Assembly (NCBI GenBank): GCA_029817715.1
Contig: JARUPY010000537.1
Coordinates: forward strand, 186,001-250,000
Length of the DNA stretch: 64,000 nucleotides
DNA from: Melastoma dodecandrum
Lineage: Eukaryota; Streptophyta; Magnoliopsida; Myrtales; Melastomataceae
Direction: 5' to 3'
The translations under genes and the position numbers were made by a program. This document shows positions 45,890 through 59,412 of this stretch, in pieces (position 1 is the first letter of the stretch; each line of letters starts with the position of its first letter). The notes under the pieces are model-generated. The model was not told where the DNA came from. It was given only the letters and a program-made list of their open reading frames with translations, and did not search any database.

Positions 45890-45974
45890 CGACTTCTGCT
45901 TCTTCGTCGTATACGCCTCTCAAAATGCCATTCTCAATTATGATGGCGTCGACCAATACATCCCCTCCGGCCAA

Positions 45975-46756
45975 ATTCCTTTCTAATCTTTATTTTATTT
46001 GTTTATTGACTTTATATCATGTTCACATTTCATCCTCCTCGAAACAAAAACTCCTTTGACTGTTGATGGGTTTGATTTGAATGTTAGTTAGATTCGAGTT
46101 AAGAAGAAATTAAGTTAAGTAAAATATTAATCACGTGGGCTTGTCATTCATCTTTGGAACATTTGTCATTAGCCCCAGTCATCAGGGTAACAATGGAAAC
46201 ATAGGTTGCCGTTGTAAGAACAAGACCACACAATTTGGATGAATATTGGGATGAATTAAAAGTTTCTTCCCTTCATCACGTCTACATGATACGTGATGAT
46301 TACCTTCCTTCTTTATTTCTTGTATTATTATGTATGGAGGTTTTCTTCGACAAGTGAACAAAATTTGGAACACAATTTGGAGATTATAATCGAGAAGACC
46401 GACTAAAAACTATTTTTTTAGGCTTTGTCTCATAGCAGTGGTATTAATCACAATATAATTAATTACGTGATGATTCCGTTCCTTCTTTATTTCTTGTATT
46501 ATTAGACTGTTTTGATCAGAGCAAGTTACAGAACCCATGAGGAGGAGAACAATAGTCATTTTGGTAATCAACTTTGTTACTAATATAGCCCTATTCTTCG
46601 GACACTTTATCGTGAAGGTGAGAATTATCTTAATCAACTACTCACCATTTAACACTCTCCCTATTTTAATAATTTTTTCAAAAAACCAATCTCACCATTA
46701 CAAGTTTATGTTAAATTCCTTGAGAAGACTAAAATAGGCATGTCCAAAATTCATAC
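45975..46756. other. Upstream region of the NBS-LRR gene, no gene seen
   Basis: AT-rich DNA with a repeated TTCCTTCTTTATTTCTTGTA motif (near 46306 and 46478), a small local duplication. No promoter box could be assigned with confidence. Confidence 0.5.
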
Positions 46757-47750
46757 ATGTCCAAGGCCAAGATTTCTTGTCACCGCGAAAATGGCAAATT
46801 AATGTGGGTAAGCTATGTTCACCACATATACCACTGTGGAGAAGGAAAAGTTGGAGCATATAGGGTACAGGATAATTTAGCAACTAGATTCTCGAAGAAA
46901 AATGATTCGAGGATCCAATTGTTAGAAAATGATCTACTGACAGTTAGACAACAAGAATTAGAAATTAATTTGTTTCTTACTAGAGTAAAATCATCTCGAA
47001 GCTAGACCAAGGATCCAGGATTAGTTGATAGGATAAGGAGGATAATTATTCATGGGTACGGTCGAAGTATAGGGGTTATATTGTGGTGGTTGAAGGATGG
47101 CCTACACAGCCGTAGCTAGAAGATTTAAAAAAGATTTGTTAGCTTATCAGGAGACGCTACAAAACAAGTGGCATATGTAAGTCACAATGAAAAATGAAAA
47201 AGATGCCTTATATAGTAATAAGGAAAGGAGCCATGTTAAGAAAAAAAGATATTTGAGGAAAAAAGATTCTCACGAGTTAGTAAAAGTGGATGACAAGAGT
47301 AGCAACCCCACTAACCACATCAAGAGAAGAAACAACTCATGCCAACTCAATGGAAAATGCTTCAATTGCGACAAAAAGGGCAATTATACGAGAGATTCTA
47401 AAAAAAGGTAAGCACACAAGTAGTCAAAACAGGGATAACTTTGAAGAGCAGTGGATCCTTGAAGCATCCTTCGTTTTGTCGAAAGAAGTGCAACCATTGA
47501 AAAATCAGACTCTTGTAGTTCACAATAAATCTGAAGACTATGAAGAGAACTGGATATTAGACTCCAGATGCTCCAATAACATGACAAGAGATGGAGAGAA
47601 GTTGCAGAAGTTGTCAGTTTTCAAAGGGCTAGAGAGTCGTCACCGCTAACTCCTCGAGACTGCTAATCATCCACATCGATATGACTATCATAGCAGGTGG
47701 TGATAGTTTCAACAAGATCCAACTGGAAGGAGTTTATCATATCATAGTAT
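46757..47750 (+). pseudogene. Copia gag-protease remnant, unit 2
   Basis: Paralogue of 21770-22569. It shows NDLLTVRQQELEINLFLTRV, then KDALYSNKERSHVKKKR, a zinc knuckle with CFNCDKKGNYTRDS (last Cys lost) and a protease start LDSRCSNNMTRDG. It ends at YHI at 47745, where the same LTR-like insertion follows. It reaches about 100 bases further 5' than unit 1, where EPRV-B and filler sequence abut. Confidence 0.8.
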
Positions 47751-49003
47751 CACGGGTAGATCCCGTTTCTGGTTTCATCTAAAATGGATATCCTCCCTTG
47801 ACGATAAGGCCTCGGATTTTGAAAACGTGAAGGAGTCGCCACTAACCTACTTTAAATTCCGGTTAGAAAAACTATAGAGATTCGTTTAGGTTCGGGAATT
47901 AGAGATTACTAAAGCGCATGCATCACAAAGAAAAGGGAGGCCTTTTATCGTGTGTTCCGATGTCCAAATTTATTTGAGCTCGGATTTAAAAAAGAAATTT
48001 TTTGACATTAAAAAGATAATCTCGAGTTCAATAATGCTTAAAATATCTATGTGAGTCATCTTTTAGAAGAAAGAGTTTTTCGTTAAAAATTACTTTGGAC
48101 AAAATGCAAGAAACAACGCCCTGAACAATTTCTAAGCCGAATTGAACTCGAGGGAGAACCGGATATGTGATGAGCGAGATTAATACCGTTTCTCACCTCC
48201 CTTAGAGCACCTGGTAGCATTGTACCTTTCGATGTTGTTTCAAAATAGGTTTACATCGAACTTGAAAAGTCGTTGATGCCTTACGTTGGTGAGTGCTAAG
48301 CCGTCTTCCGAGAGTTTTGATCTTCGAGAATCCAAATAATCCCTCGAATATATATCATCCATTGATACTTATCCCCAAAGCGTCGAACGGGGAGCGTGCC
48401 TTGATTGTCCGCAAGGCAAGCCCTCCAGAGTATCTGCATGAAAAAAAAAACCCGAAATAAAAAGTTTTGTCAATTGAGGGAATCAAAGGCGTCATTGATC
48501 ACTCATCACCGTTCGCAGAGGGGTGACTTGGAGACTGGGCTGAGGCTTCTCCTGAGTTGGCGTAGAGCCTGGAGTAGCGTGAAAATAAATCCCGACTGAA
48601 AAATTGATTCGTTGGGTTGTCGGGAAGGCAGATCTGGAAATCAGAGTTGCGCCTGCTGCCATAAGTCAAGGAAAATCAGCCGTCTGGTAGTTTAGGGCTT
48701 GGGCTTTGAGAATTGTTGCTGGAGGGAATCCGTGGTGGTAATGTTGCCGTCGAAAGGGCTCCGGAGGAACATTGCAACTGGGGATGCTCGATGGAGGGAC
48801 TGGGGACTGCGGCCGGCCAGTATGGAGGTTGAATGACGTTCGAGGTGGAGAATGCAGCCAACTCAGAGCGTGCCACAGCTTCCCTCAAAATTATATAGCC
48901 CCGACGATATTCCCTCATCGAGACGCAGATGCGCAATGGATCTGGGAACTTATTGTTATTTGCTTCGATATTCCTGCAATAGAAGGAGAGAAACGATAGA
49001 CAA
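47751..49003 (+). repeat. LTR-like insertion, unit 2 copy (right end deleted)
   Basis: Matches 22570-about 23826 along its whole length, starting CACGGGTAGATCCCG. At about 49003 it jumps to sequence that in unit 1 lies at 28247, next to the GST pseudogene. Unit 2 therefore lacks the 4.4 kb found in unit 1 at 23827-28246. Since that missing part includes the rest of the same Copia element, deletion in unit 2 is the simpler reading. Confidence 0.78.
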
Positions 49004-49063
49004 CCCCAGCAATAGGACCCGGATCCAGGATCTCGCTCGACGTTCAAGATATCAACTTCACGA

Positions 49064-49828
<765 letters not shown>

Positions 49829-49941
49829 TATGCTTTTGCTTTGCCCTTCTCTTTTCTTGGTTTGTTTTGTGATGATCGCAGTCGATGGTTGTCCTGTTTT
49901 CCTGAATGACTATTTATTTGGATGAGGATCGGCAAGATCAG

Positions 49942-49972
49942 TGACGTAAGCAGTTACCCAATTCCTACGTCA
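49942..49972 (-). promoter_or_regulatory. as-1/ocs-like element upstream of GST pseudogene 2
   Basis: The same inverted TGACG pair as at 28950-28980, about 115 bases upstream of the ATG, with an AAATAAATAG box nearer the start. Conservation in both copies dates it before the duplication. Confidence 0.6.
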
Positions 49973-50033
49973 TGGATAAAATTCAGCTATTCGTGTTATT
50001 CGTTGACCATTTCTTTTGTAATCATATGAGAAA

Positions 50034-51290
50034 AGTCCCAATAGAAAGGTTCACTTTTCTAAATATAAAATACTTCTAAAAATAAATTTCCAAAGCAGTT
50101 CAATTATTGTAATTTCCTAATGATAAAAATAGGAAATTACAAAAACAGTCCATTCCTATTGACTTTTATAAACTAAATTTTTTATATAAGAGAAATTTCA
50201 CGTCCAGAAAATAAAATTGCAAAAGAATTGTTCACACTACTTTGAAAAAAAAAAGAAATTTACAAGCAAAAATGGACAGCTCTTAGTAAAAAATAAAATC
50301 TATTACATACTGGATAGAACTTTGCCATCGAAAGAGGAATATCAATAATGCTCTGTTTTGACGTTTTCCGATGTTAGAAAAATACATGACAAAATGGTAA
50401 AAAAATATTTAAAAAATCTCCTACGTTTTTGGGAAAATCGAGAATTCTTTTTAGAGATGAGTGTCCCCTTTTAAGGAAAGATGATTCGCTTCTAGAAATC
50501 GATGATCAATGATCAATTTTTGAAAATGATGAATCCACTTTAAGATACTAGGTGTTACTTTGAAATATTAAGGTTACTAAAATTCATTTACTTAAATTTT
50601 AGTAACTATAATTAAAATATTAAAAAAGCGTGCGTGAGATTATCAACTTCACGTAATTTTACCAACGAAAGAGGAATATCAGTAATGCTCTGTTTTGACG
50701 TTTTCCGACGGGGTATAAAAATACATGACAAAATGGTAAAAAAGTATTTAGAAAATTTCCGAAATTTTTAGAGAAACGTGGATTCGCAACGAAGAATCGA
50801 GGATTACTTTAAGGAATCAAGTGTTCCCTTTTAGAAAAAGATGATCTGCTTCTGAAAATCGAAATCAATTATCTACTTATAAAAATGATAAATCCGCTTG
50901 GAGAGACTAAGTGTCACATTGAGAGGTTAGGGTCCGCTTTCAAAAAAAAATTATTTATCCAAATTTTAGTAACTATAATTAAAATATTAAAATAATACGT
51001 GTGCAATTATCATTTACGAACCTCATGTAACTTACCAACGAAAGAGTAGCAGCAATAATGCTCTGTTTTGACGTTTTCCGATTGGGTAGAAAAATAGAGG
51101 ACAAAACATTTGAGGCCTGCGGAAAAGTTACAAAATGTGTGGCGGGACCCACCGTCAAACGGAGCATCATGCTCAGTTTTTTACTTCATCATCAGGTGGA
51201 GTTGGTGGGATTGCGGATTTATTTGGGGGATAAACTCCCCAAGTAAATTAAATAAAAAAATATATATAATATAATTATTTATAGAATATC
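50034..51290. repeat. Unit 2 repeat array, first part
   Basis: Three cores of the 340-390 bp repeat at 50324, 50661 and 51034, colinear with 37610-38460. The stretch after the last core (GGGACCCACCGTCAAACGGA, then GGTGGAGTTGGTGGGATTGC) is nearly identical in both units. No gene is present. Confidence 0.78.
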
Positions 51291-51473
51291 TTACCATCGG
51301 TCATCACAAAAAAATGGTAAAATACACATTTTATGAATAATAATATTTTTCATAACTAACTAATTATTTTGGACCTTAAGTCGTCCATAAAAGAATAACC
51401 CAAATGATATAAGGGGGTGTTGGTTTGCTAATGTCCCAAGTTTGAACCCGACATTGGACATATCCTTAGAATT

Positions 51474-52901
51474 TGTTGATATAATGTGGTTTTGATGATG
51501 ACAAAGGATATGTATTGCGAATGTCTATTTAAGTGTACAGAAGAACATGTCTTCGGGTGTAGAAGATGGTCTCTGTCATCTGTGCAATACGTAAAAGAGT
51601 TATGTGGAGTACTTCAACAGAGGAAACGATCTAGCCATCAGAAATGGTGTTATGAGGACAAGATCTACTATCGAGTCCACTATCTCTATTACATAAATGA
51701 GCATCTGTGTCACAGTTGCCTTGACTCTCCTTGTTGGAGTAGTTGCTATAGTTTACAAACTGGTATTTCTGTGAGTGACGATTTCCTTCATGGAGATTGT
51801 CCTATATGCGAGCACGTGAGATATTTATCTCACACAGGATCACGTCTAGGTTCATCTTTGAACCTTGAGTTATTTGGAAATATTTATTTCCTTAACTAAT
51901 GTGATCTTATGTTTACATAATTTGGCAACAACCTTATCAGGTTAAGATCTCCCTATATGGAGAGAATAATTCTATGAATGGAATGTTTTCATATTATGAA
52001 AACTTATATTCCCAATGCCAAATTCGTATAAGGAAGAGTGCTGGTTCTGCTGTCGCAAGAAACAGCTTCTAAGCAGAAGACGTTATCTCTTATTAAGCGA
52101 TCATTTTGTTTTATTATTATCTGACGTAACTAAGGGTAATGCCTTATGCTTTTGGAAGTTTTCCCACGGGATTAAATCACAGAGATTATGGCAAGTGAAT
52201 CAACTAGCCGTTGGGATTGATTGGGAAACTTCGTTCTACGGACAAGCTTATATGCAAGTGTGAAGCAACGATTCCAAGTCGCCGTTCTAACTGAAAGCTT
52301 ACTAGAATCCTTGTGCCTTCACCATTGCAAAAGCTGAAAGCGTCCGTCGTGCATTCACCGAGCCGATCACCGCTGACAGAGAACGTCTTCTGTAACTGCA
52401 GAGAGTTTGTGCTGTAGTTGCTAATCTTGTTTTGTGCAGGTTGTTAATCACACAGGTTGTGTGCAAGGGCAGGTGGTAGCCGTTAAGCCATGTTTGGGCA
52501 GGTGGTAGCCGTTAAGCCACGTTGGGCAGGTGGTAGCCGTCAAGCCACGGACTCAGTGAGGAGCCGGAGTCAGACACGTTGCGTGCGGATTGTGTTAGAC
52601 ACGTGATAACGTGCAACTTGTTAGTCACACTTCTGGTGTGCATCTGTAAATTCCCACATTCCAATCATAGTGAATACGCCCTGCTTGGGTGAGAGCTGGG
52701 AGAGCGGACGTAGGCATTGTTTGCCGAACCACTATAAATCTTTATGTCTTACACATAAGATAACTTGTCTTAGAACTAGGAATCTGTTTATTAGATCCAG
52801 CCTCTGTGACTTAACAGAACCACGCTTCTGTGAGCGAAAAAGTGTCATAACTCTTACTGCACTAATTCAAACCCCCTTCTTAGTGCAATCATATACTAAC
52901 A
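51474..52901 (+). repeat. Sirevirus-like solo LTR
   Basis: Starts TGTTGATATAATGTGGTTTTGATGATGAC-like and ends TTAGTGCAATCATATACTAACA-like, parallel to the ends of the LTR at 8361. It has no internal region or second LTR. It splits unit 2 of the duplication between 51290 and about 53330. A clear target duplication was not found (flanks GAATT and ATATG). Open frames inside (51486-51899, 52015-52263) are not genes. Confidence 0.7.
52468..52553 (+). repeat. Three-copy 28-29 bp tandem repeat in the solo LTR
   Basis: GGGCAGGTGGTAGCCGTTAA followed by GCCA(T/C)GTT is repeated three times in succession. A fragment of the motif (GTGGTAGCC) is seen in the related LTR piece near 60872. Confidence 0.85.
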
Positions 52902-53329
52902 ATATGGAGGCCCCGTTGAGATAAAAGTCCCAAAGAGTCTTCTTCTACATGTTCTTGCATGATCCAGCAGAGGATGTTATTTCGCAGTACCAAAACTTCC
53001 ATGTTTAAGTCTCATCTATTATTATTAAAGGTAACACAAAGTAAAAGAAATTCAAAATATTGACAACAAACTTTTCCCGAATAAACATCGAATATGATTA
53101 CAACAACAAATCCATTGTAAAGTTATATTAATTTCATGTATTTTTGTCAGTAAAAATATGGGTGGGTATTATAGGTGAATTTGTCAAAGAGTGTTGTTCC
53201 TTCTAAAATTCAGAGAAGAACACGCGGGCCAGTCCCTAGTTGTTTGGAGTTTTGACCCTTGATAGGGTTAGAATAAAACTTTTTGCCTTGTAAAGAAGTT
53301 TCTTCTAAGTTTGCCAGCAGATTGAGCCC

Positions 53330-54460
53330 CCCTTCGGTCGCAAAAAAATGAATGCAACTGTAAACTCGTTGTTTCGAAATGTGAATTTAGAGACGTGTTT
53401 TTCCTGCAACAGGTCGATATTGGTTAAGAGCGTTTTATAAATCACACTTGCTCTTTGTAACAGAGATTATCAAATGACGTGTTTTCCTTGCAACTATGCT
53501 TTTTTGAACCAGTTCGATATTAGTTTAGAGGGTTTTGTAAAATACACTTTAGACTTGTGAGCTTTTTCAAAAATCTAGAAAGTTGCTTTTTGCAATAATG
53601 ACTTTAGAGCCACATGTGGAGCTCTTGGTCGTGCCGTGAGTTCCTTCTGGGATCTCTTCAATCATGGTTTATAACCATCATTTGCATTCCCGGAATTGCT
53701 AAACTTTGACCATAACTATCGCGATTATCCATGCTTGCACGAAATGGCCACAAGACATAATGTCAAATAACAATGTCAAAAATTACATTACAATACACAG
53801 TCCGATTGACTAATCATGCCCAATACATTAATAATGTCAATAGATGTTGCCTTGCTTTCCCAAAAATTTCATTGTTACATCGGTGGAAGTAGCTACGACT
53901 TTTATAAACTAACTTTTTTATATAAAAACAATTTGACGTTGAGAAAATGAAATTGCAAAAGAACTGTTCACACTACTTTGAAAAAAAAAAAGAAATTTGC
54001 GATAAAAAATGAACACCTCTTAGTAAAAAAACAAAATCTATTATACGAAAAAGTCCATGCTGGACAGAACTTTACCATCGAAAGAGGAATATCAATAATG
54101 CTCTGTTTGGACGTTTTCGGACGGGATAGAAAAATTCATGACAAAATGGTAAAAAAGTATATAGAAGATTTCCGACGTTTTTAGCAAATCGTGGATTCAC
54201 TACGTGGAATCGAGTGTCCCCTTTCGGGAAAAGATAATCCGCTTCTGAAAATCGATGACCAATGATCTGCTTTGGGAATGATGGACTCGCTGCGAGAGAC
54301 TAGATATCACTTCGGGAGATAGAGGTCCGCTTCGGATAAAATCCATTTACTCAGAATTCGATAAATATAATTAAAATACTAAAATAATGTGTGTGAGATT
54401 ATCATTTACAAAATTCATATAACTTTACCATCGAAAGAGGAATAGCAATAATGCTCAATT
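53330..54460. repeat. Unit 2 repeat array, second part
   Basis: Modules shared with 38462-40310 and two more cores (54074, 54427). Order differs slightly from unit 1: here the TTCGGTCGCAAAAAA module precedes the cores, while in unit 1 it follows. The 52902-53330 stretch before it contains no recognisable gene. Confidence 0.7.
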
Positions 54461-55030
54461 TTGGGAAGCGGCTGACAATACGTGCACGTAACCGTTCGTA
54501 CTTTACTAAATTCGCTTTTGTTTTAAGTAAAATTTATTATAAAATCACTTTTTTTAGTAAAAAGATGACAGAATTAGAAAAGCAATTAATAAACTATACT
54601 AATTTTTCACTGTTCATATTTAGTAAATTTTACTAATCTATGTTTAGTAATTTTACACAGTTTTACCCAGTAATTTCCTGATTAGTTTTAGTATTGTTTT
54701 ACTAAAAATATCGGAGAAATCATCCTATTTTTAGTTATTTTTATAAAAAATTTACTGTTCAACTTTAGTAAATGTCTACTATTTTGTTAGCAAACATTTT
54801 GTTTATGATAATTTAATTTACTACTTCTAGTTTAATACTTTTTACTAATTAATTATAGTCCATTTTTAGTAAAAAGTGCTAATATTTCTTATTAATATTT
54901 GACTAAAAATAGTAATATTTTACTAATTTTTTGTGATAATTAGTAAAACACTATTTAAATTAGTAAAATCTTTGAAAAGTAGTATGGGTTTCGTAATTTT
55001 GTACTGATTTCTGCGTGAAATTTTAATAAA
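54461..55030. repeat. Partial foldback-element copy, unit 2
   Basis: Begins GGAAGCGGCTGACAATACGT and continues as TTTAGTAAATTTTACTAA-type sequence up to the truncated end of the receptor-like protein gene. No opposite terminus is seen. It lies at the same place in the repeat core as the unit 1 copy. Confidence 0.75.
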
Positions 55031-56401
55031 ATTTGACCCAAGGCGAATGACACTTAAATTCCAAAGCCGATAGATCGAGTCAGGCACTGGACCGTGAAAT
55101 CTGTTAGCAGAAATGTCAAGGTCAGTCAGACGGGTGAGGTTACTAATCTGGGAAGGTACAATACCTGTTAGCATATTGGAACCGACATCTAATATAGAGA
55201 GTAGGGGAAGCCTCATCAGGGACAATGGGATTCCACCCACCAGTTGATTGGAGTGAAGATACAACCACTCAAACCGGCTGAGATTTCCGAGGGATGAATG
55301 TATTCTGCCTCCAAGTTGATTGTACCGAAGATCCAAGCTAACAAGATGTATGAGATTTCCCAGTGACGAAGGAATTTCACCGCTCAATCTGTTGCTAGTC
55401 AACGTTAGAACCTCGAGGTTGGTCAGATTCCCAAAACCAGAAGGCATTGGTCCACGGAAGTTGTTAGCTCCCAGATTCAAGTACTGGAGATTGGTTAAGT
55501 CCCCGATGGAAGATGGTATTTCCCCCCAAAACCCACAATAGCTAAGATCAATTTCAGTCAAGTAACTGAGATTTCCCAGCCAAACTGGAAGCTCGCCCGT
55601 GAAGTTCGACTGATAAAACTTGAGGGACTTTATCGGACTCCCTGGATGGAATCCTGTCAAATGGCCCGTCAACTCATTATTCAAGCTCACATCGAGGAAC
55701 TCCAGCCCAGGCAGCGAGAGAACAGATTCCGGAAATTCACCCGACAAGCCGCAACCAGAAAGCATTAGCGACCTCAAAGAGCTCACATTCGCCAAGCTTC
55801 TCGGTACTCGGCCGTCCGATACAGTAACCCAACTAACATGAAGGTCCTCAATCACATTCAGACTTTTAAGCAACTCCTCCAAGCCGGGAACGCTCATATC
55901 AGGGTTTCCAGAAAGATCCAGCAAGGACAGATTCAATAGCCCCATCATTTCGGGCATGATGTTGCCAGAAAAGTCGCTTGAAGAGAGGTTCAGCCTGGTC
56001 AACCTCGTGAGACGCCCCATTGCGGTAGGAATCTGAGACTTATTGAACGAATTTCTTGCGAGATTGAGCACCCGGAGGTGGATGAGGTCGAAGATGCTTG
56101 CTTCGGAGTCTATACTGCCTGCGAGGCAACTAGCGCTGAGGTCGAGGCCGATCACGTGACCGTCTTCTGCGTCGCACGTGACCCCGACCCAGTCGCAGCA
56201 TTCCCCTGCCTTTCCCTCCTCGGCCTTCCATGTCATCATCTTCATCGGGCTGCTGTAGTAGTCCAGGCAGTTGCTCTCTCCGAAGAAGGACCTCTTGAAT
56301 CTTAACAGAGCGGAGCGCTCTTCCTCGCGGCACAAGGGTTTCCCTGATGATGCAGAACACAACCATGGCGGCCGCGGTTGCAGCAGGAGGAGGTAGACCA
56401 A
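55031..56401 (-). pseudogene. LRR receptor-like protein, truncated
   Basis: An extracellular LRR protein of the Cf/RLP type. A hydrophobic start (LVYLLLLQPRPPWLCSA) resembles a signal peptide. The LRR N-cap follows (PLCREEERSALLRFKRSFF, CCDWVGVTC), then about 14 LRRs with LxxLxxLxLSxNxLxGxIP spacing. No in-frame ATG precedes the signal-like segment: a TGA lies about 50 bases upstream, and the nearest ATG (56424) is one frame off. The LRRs stop abruptly near 55035 (IRLGSNF) where foldback-type DNA begins, so the last LRRs, island, acidic domain, membrane span and tail are missing. Such proteins sense pathogen or peptide signals at the plasma membrane with partner kinases. This copy should be non-functional. 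Confidence 0.88.
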
Positions 56402-56654
56402 GCAAGTGACGTAGCCTCGATCATGACTCTTTCCTAAGCAAAATCAAGACGAATCGGACAGAATGGTTCTCAGTTAGTTTTCGGGAGAGACTTTTCAAAG
56501 CTCGCTTTCCCGTAGGTTTGTTCTGAAGCAAATATTCACTATATTTTTTTACTGATTAGTTTAAATTTTGTAGTTAGAATAATATCTTTAAAGATTTAGG
56601 AGATATTAGTTTTTATACCCTATAAATAAATCTCTTCGAATATGAGAATATAAG

Positions 56655-58096
56655 GGAAGCGGCTAACGGTACGTGCACGTAACCGTTACGTTGTTTACTA
56701 AAATCAATTTTTTTTTAGTTAAGGTTACTAAAAATCGATGTTTTTTAGTAAAATCGTTAGTAAATTACTAAAAAAAATTAGTAATCCGTTACTAATTTTT
56801 CACTATTTGATCATTAGGAAAGTTACTAAACTACGTTTAGTAAATCGACGGAAAAATTTACTAAACTTTTTAGTAACCGATTACTAAAAATATCGATGAT
56901 TTGACCTTTTTTTAGTAACCGTTACTAAAATTTCACTGTTCAACTTTAGTAATCGGTTACTAAAAAGTTTAGTAATTTTTTCCGCCGATTTACACTTTCC
57001 GAATGGTCAAACAGTGAAAAATTAGTAACGGTTACTAATTTTTTTTAGTAAAATATATAATTTTAGTAATTTTTCAGGTAGGCCATCGAACAATTTTAGT
57101 AATGATTTATTAATTTTGTAAGAGAAATTAGTAAATTACTCTGTAACATAGTAAATTCGTTAGTAAATTACTAAAGTCGTCCTTTTTTTTCGTAATCGTT
57201 TACTATTTTTTGAACGAAATTTAGTAATCGATTACTAAACTTTTTAGTAATTTACTAAATAGAACAATACATTCTGAACCTAAAACTGAACCTACTTTCA
57301 GTGTGAAATTACCATTTTACCCCTGCGGTAAAATTATAAATAGGTTCGGTTTTAGGTTCGGACTGAAAATTCGTAAACGATTTTGTAATTTATCGCGGGG
57401 TAAAATGGTAATTTCACACTGAAAGTATGTTCGGTTTTAGGTTCGGAATGTACTGTTCTATTTAGTAAATTAATAAAAAGTTAAGTAATCGATTACTAAA
57501 TTTCGTTCAAAAAATAGTAAACGATTACGAAAAAAAAGGACGACTTTAGTAATTTACTAACGAATTTACTATGTTACAGAGTAATTTACTAATTTCTCTT
57601 ACAAAATTAATAAATCATTACTAAATCTCCGGACGGCCAACCTAGAAAATTACTAATATTACAAATTTTACTACAAAAAAATTAGTAACCGTTACTAATT
57701 TTTCACTGTTTGACAATTTAGAAAGTTACTAAACTACGTTTAGTAAATCGGCGGAAAAAGTTACTAAACTTTTTAGTAACCGATTACTAAACTTGAACAG
57801 TGAAATTTTAATAACGGTTACTAAAAAAAATGTCAAATCACCGATATTTTTAGTAAACGGTTACTAAAAAGTTTAGTAAATTTTTCCGTCGATTTACTAA
57901 ACGTAGTTTAGTAACTTTCCTATTGGTTAAACAGTGAAAAATTAGTAACGGATTACTAATTTTTTTTAGTAATTTACTAATTATTTTAATAAAAAAAAAT
58001 CAATTTTTAGTAAAGATTACTGAAGTTTTTATCGATTTTAGTAAACAATGTAACGGTTAACGTAACGGTTACGTGCACGTACCGTTAGCCGCTTCC
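56655..58096. mobile_element. Complete 1.44 kb foldback (Mutator-like) MITE
   Basis: The termini read GGAAGCGGCTAACGGTACG and its exact complement at 58078-58096. Homology between the two arms continues almost to the centre (about 57330-57400), so the whole element is one imperfect hairpin. The flanks GAATATAAG (56646-56654) and GTATATAAG (58097-58105) form a 9-bp duplication with one mismatch, typical of Mutator-like elements. It encodes nothing. The arms are made of TTTAGTAA/TTACTAAA blocks, with a TTCGGTTTTAGGTTCGGA motif near the centre. Confidence 0.87.
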
Positions 58097-58105
58097 GTAT
58101 ATAAG

Positions 58106-59405
58106 CCGTTTCTCGGAAATAAAATCGCTTCCGAGTTGTTTTACTAATAAAGACAAATTTGTTTGAGTTGTTTTGATAGAGCATTCCTACATTGGGGCGG
58201 TAAATGATCAGAACGGTTAAGAAACGCTTCTAGAAAAGCTTGAGATCGGCTAATTATAAATGAGCCGAGTGGGAGATCGAGCCATTTCTTTATAAAATGA
58301 GCTCGAGCTTGAGCCTGAAACTTTTTATTCCAACCTTTAGGGAGCCTAAAAGAGCCTATAAAATAACGATTCAAAAAATAAAAAAAATATCGATTTATGT
58401 TCTGAACTTTGAAGTAACTTTTTATTTGTCAATAATTTAATTTGTTATATATTTTGGTCACTAACTTTTATTTTTATTTTTATTTTGACATATCTTGAAA
58501 GTTGGTAACAAAATAACCAAGGTAACCATTTGCTTGGATGGAGATATTCATTTAGGTTTTTTCGTGGACATGTCCCACCGGCCGGCTCTTCACGGAAATC
58601 TGCAGAGTCGGGGAGTCATTCATATTCCCAGAAGGACTCAAACTGTACATGTATAACATCGACTCAGACAAGGTCGGCGCCGTCCTTATCAGGATTGAGC
58701 AGCCAGAACCCTGGGTTTCAAATTTTCTTCAGTCACCAACTTTGTGTCTGAACTACAAATTCCACCGGACGCCAAACTCGGCGGTTGAAAATGGACGCCA
58801 CTGCTATTTGCCTGACTAATTTGATATGTTGTCGAAATCTCCCATAGAATGTGAAGTGCTGTATTTGGTGTTCCATAAGTACCTCCTCTCAAAACACTTT
58901 GTGGATATTTGATGAGTTATGCGATGCTTCACAAAAATTATGGTGTTAGAAACGAGAAAACAAAAAAGCAAATTCGTAAATTACAGACCGACAGAGCTCT
59001 AATGTAAACATAGTCATTAACCAAAGTAATCTGCTTATATTTCTATTTAATCGCCCAATGTTTTTACTTTATTTATCAGTGAAATAAGTTTTTTTTTTTT
59101 TGCTCTTTTCTCCATGAGAAGTTTATAAATGTAAAAAGATCATGAAATTATAAAAAACGAATAGGTCATAAAATATCATGTGATTTTTTGAAAAAAAATG
59201 TGGCTAACTCGAAAATTAGGATTTTTAGGGATTTTTTTAGGACAATTTTACAAGAAGAAATTGCAAAGAAAACTTAAATAAATGTTGATTATCTTCAATG
59301 AATATGACATGCAAAGAATATGATAGAAGTGTTGAACACTTTCTGGACAAGGAAATCCTAGGTATAAAATTATATAAATATCTGGCAGACAATAAGGATA
59401 TGGGC
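58106..59405. other. Intergenic DNA, no gene seen
   Basis: AT-rich sequence with A/T homopolymers. Short frames at 58144-58374, 58530-58751 and 58689-58892 have no recognisable domain. No structured repeat was found. Confidence 0.55.
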
Positions 59406-59412
59406 AACATGC

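Noticed and set aside
51486..52263. Cys-rich small ORFs in the solo LTR
   Set aside because: They are frames in LTR sequence without signal peptide or repeated Cys pattern, and the related LTR fragment at 60440 does not keep them.
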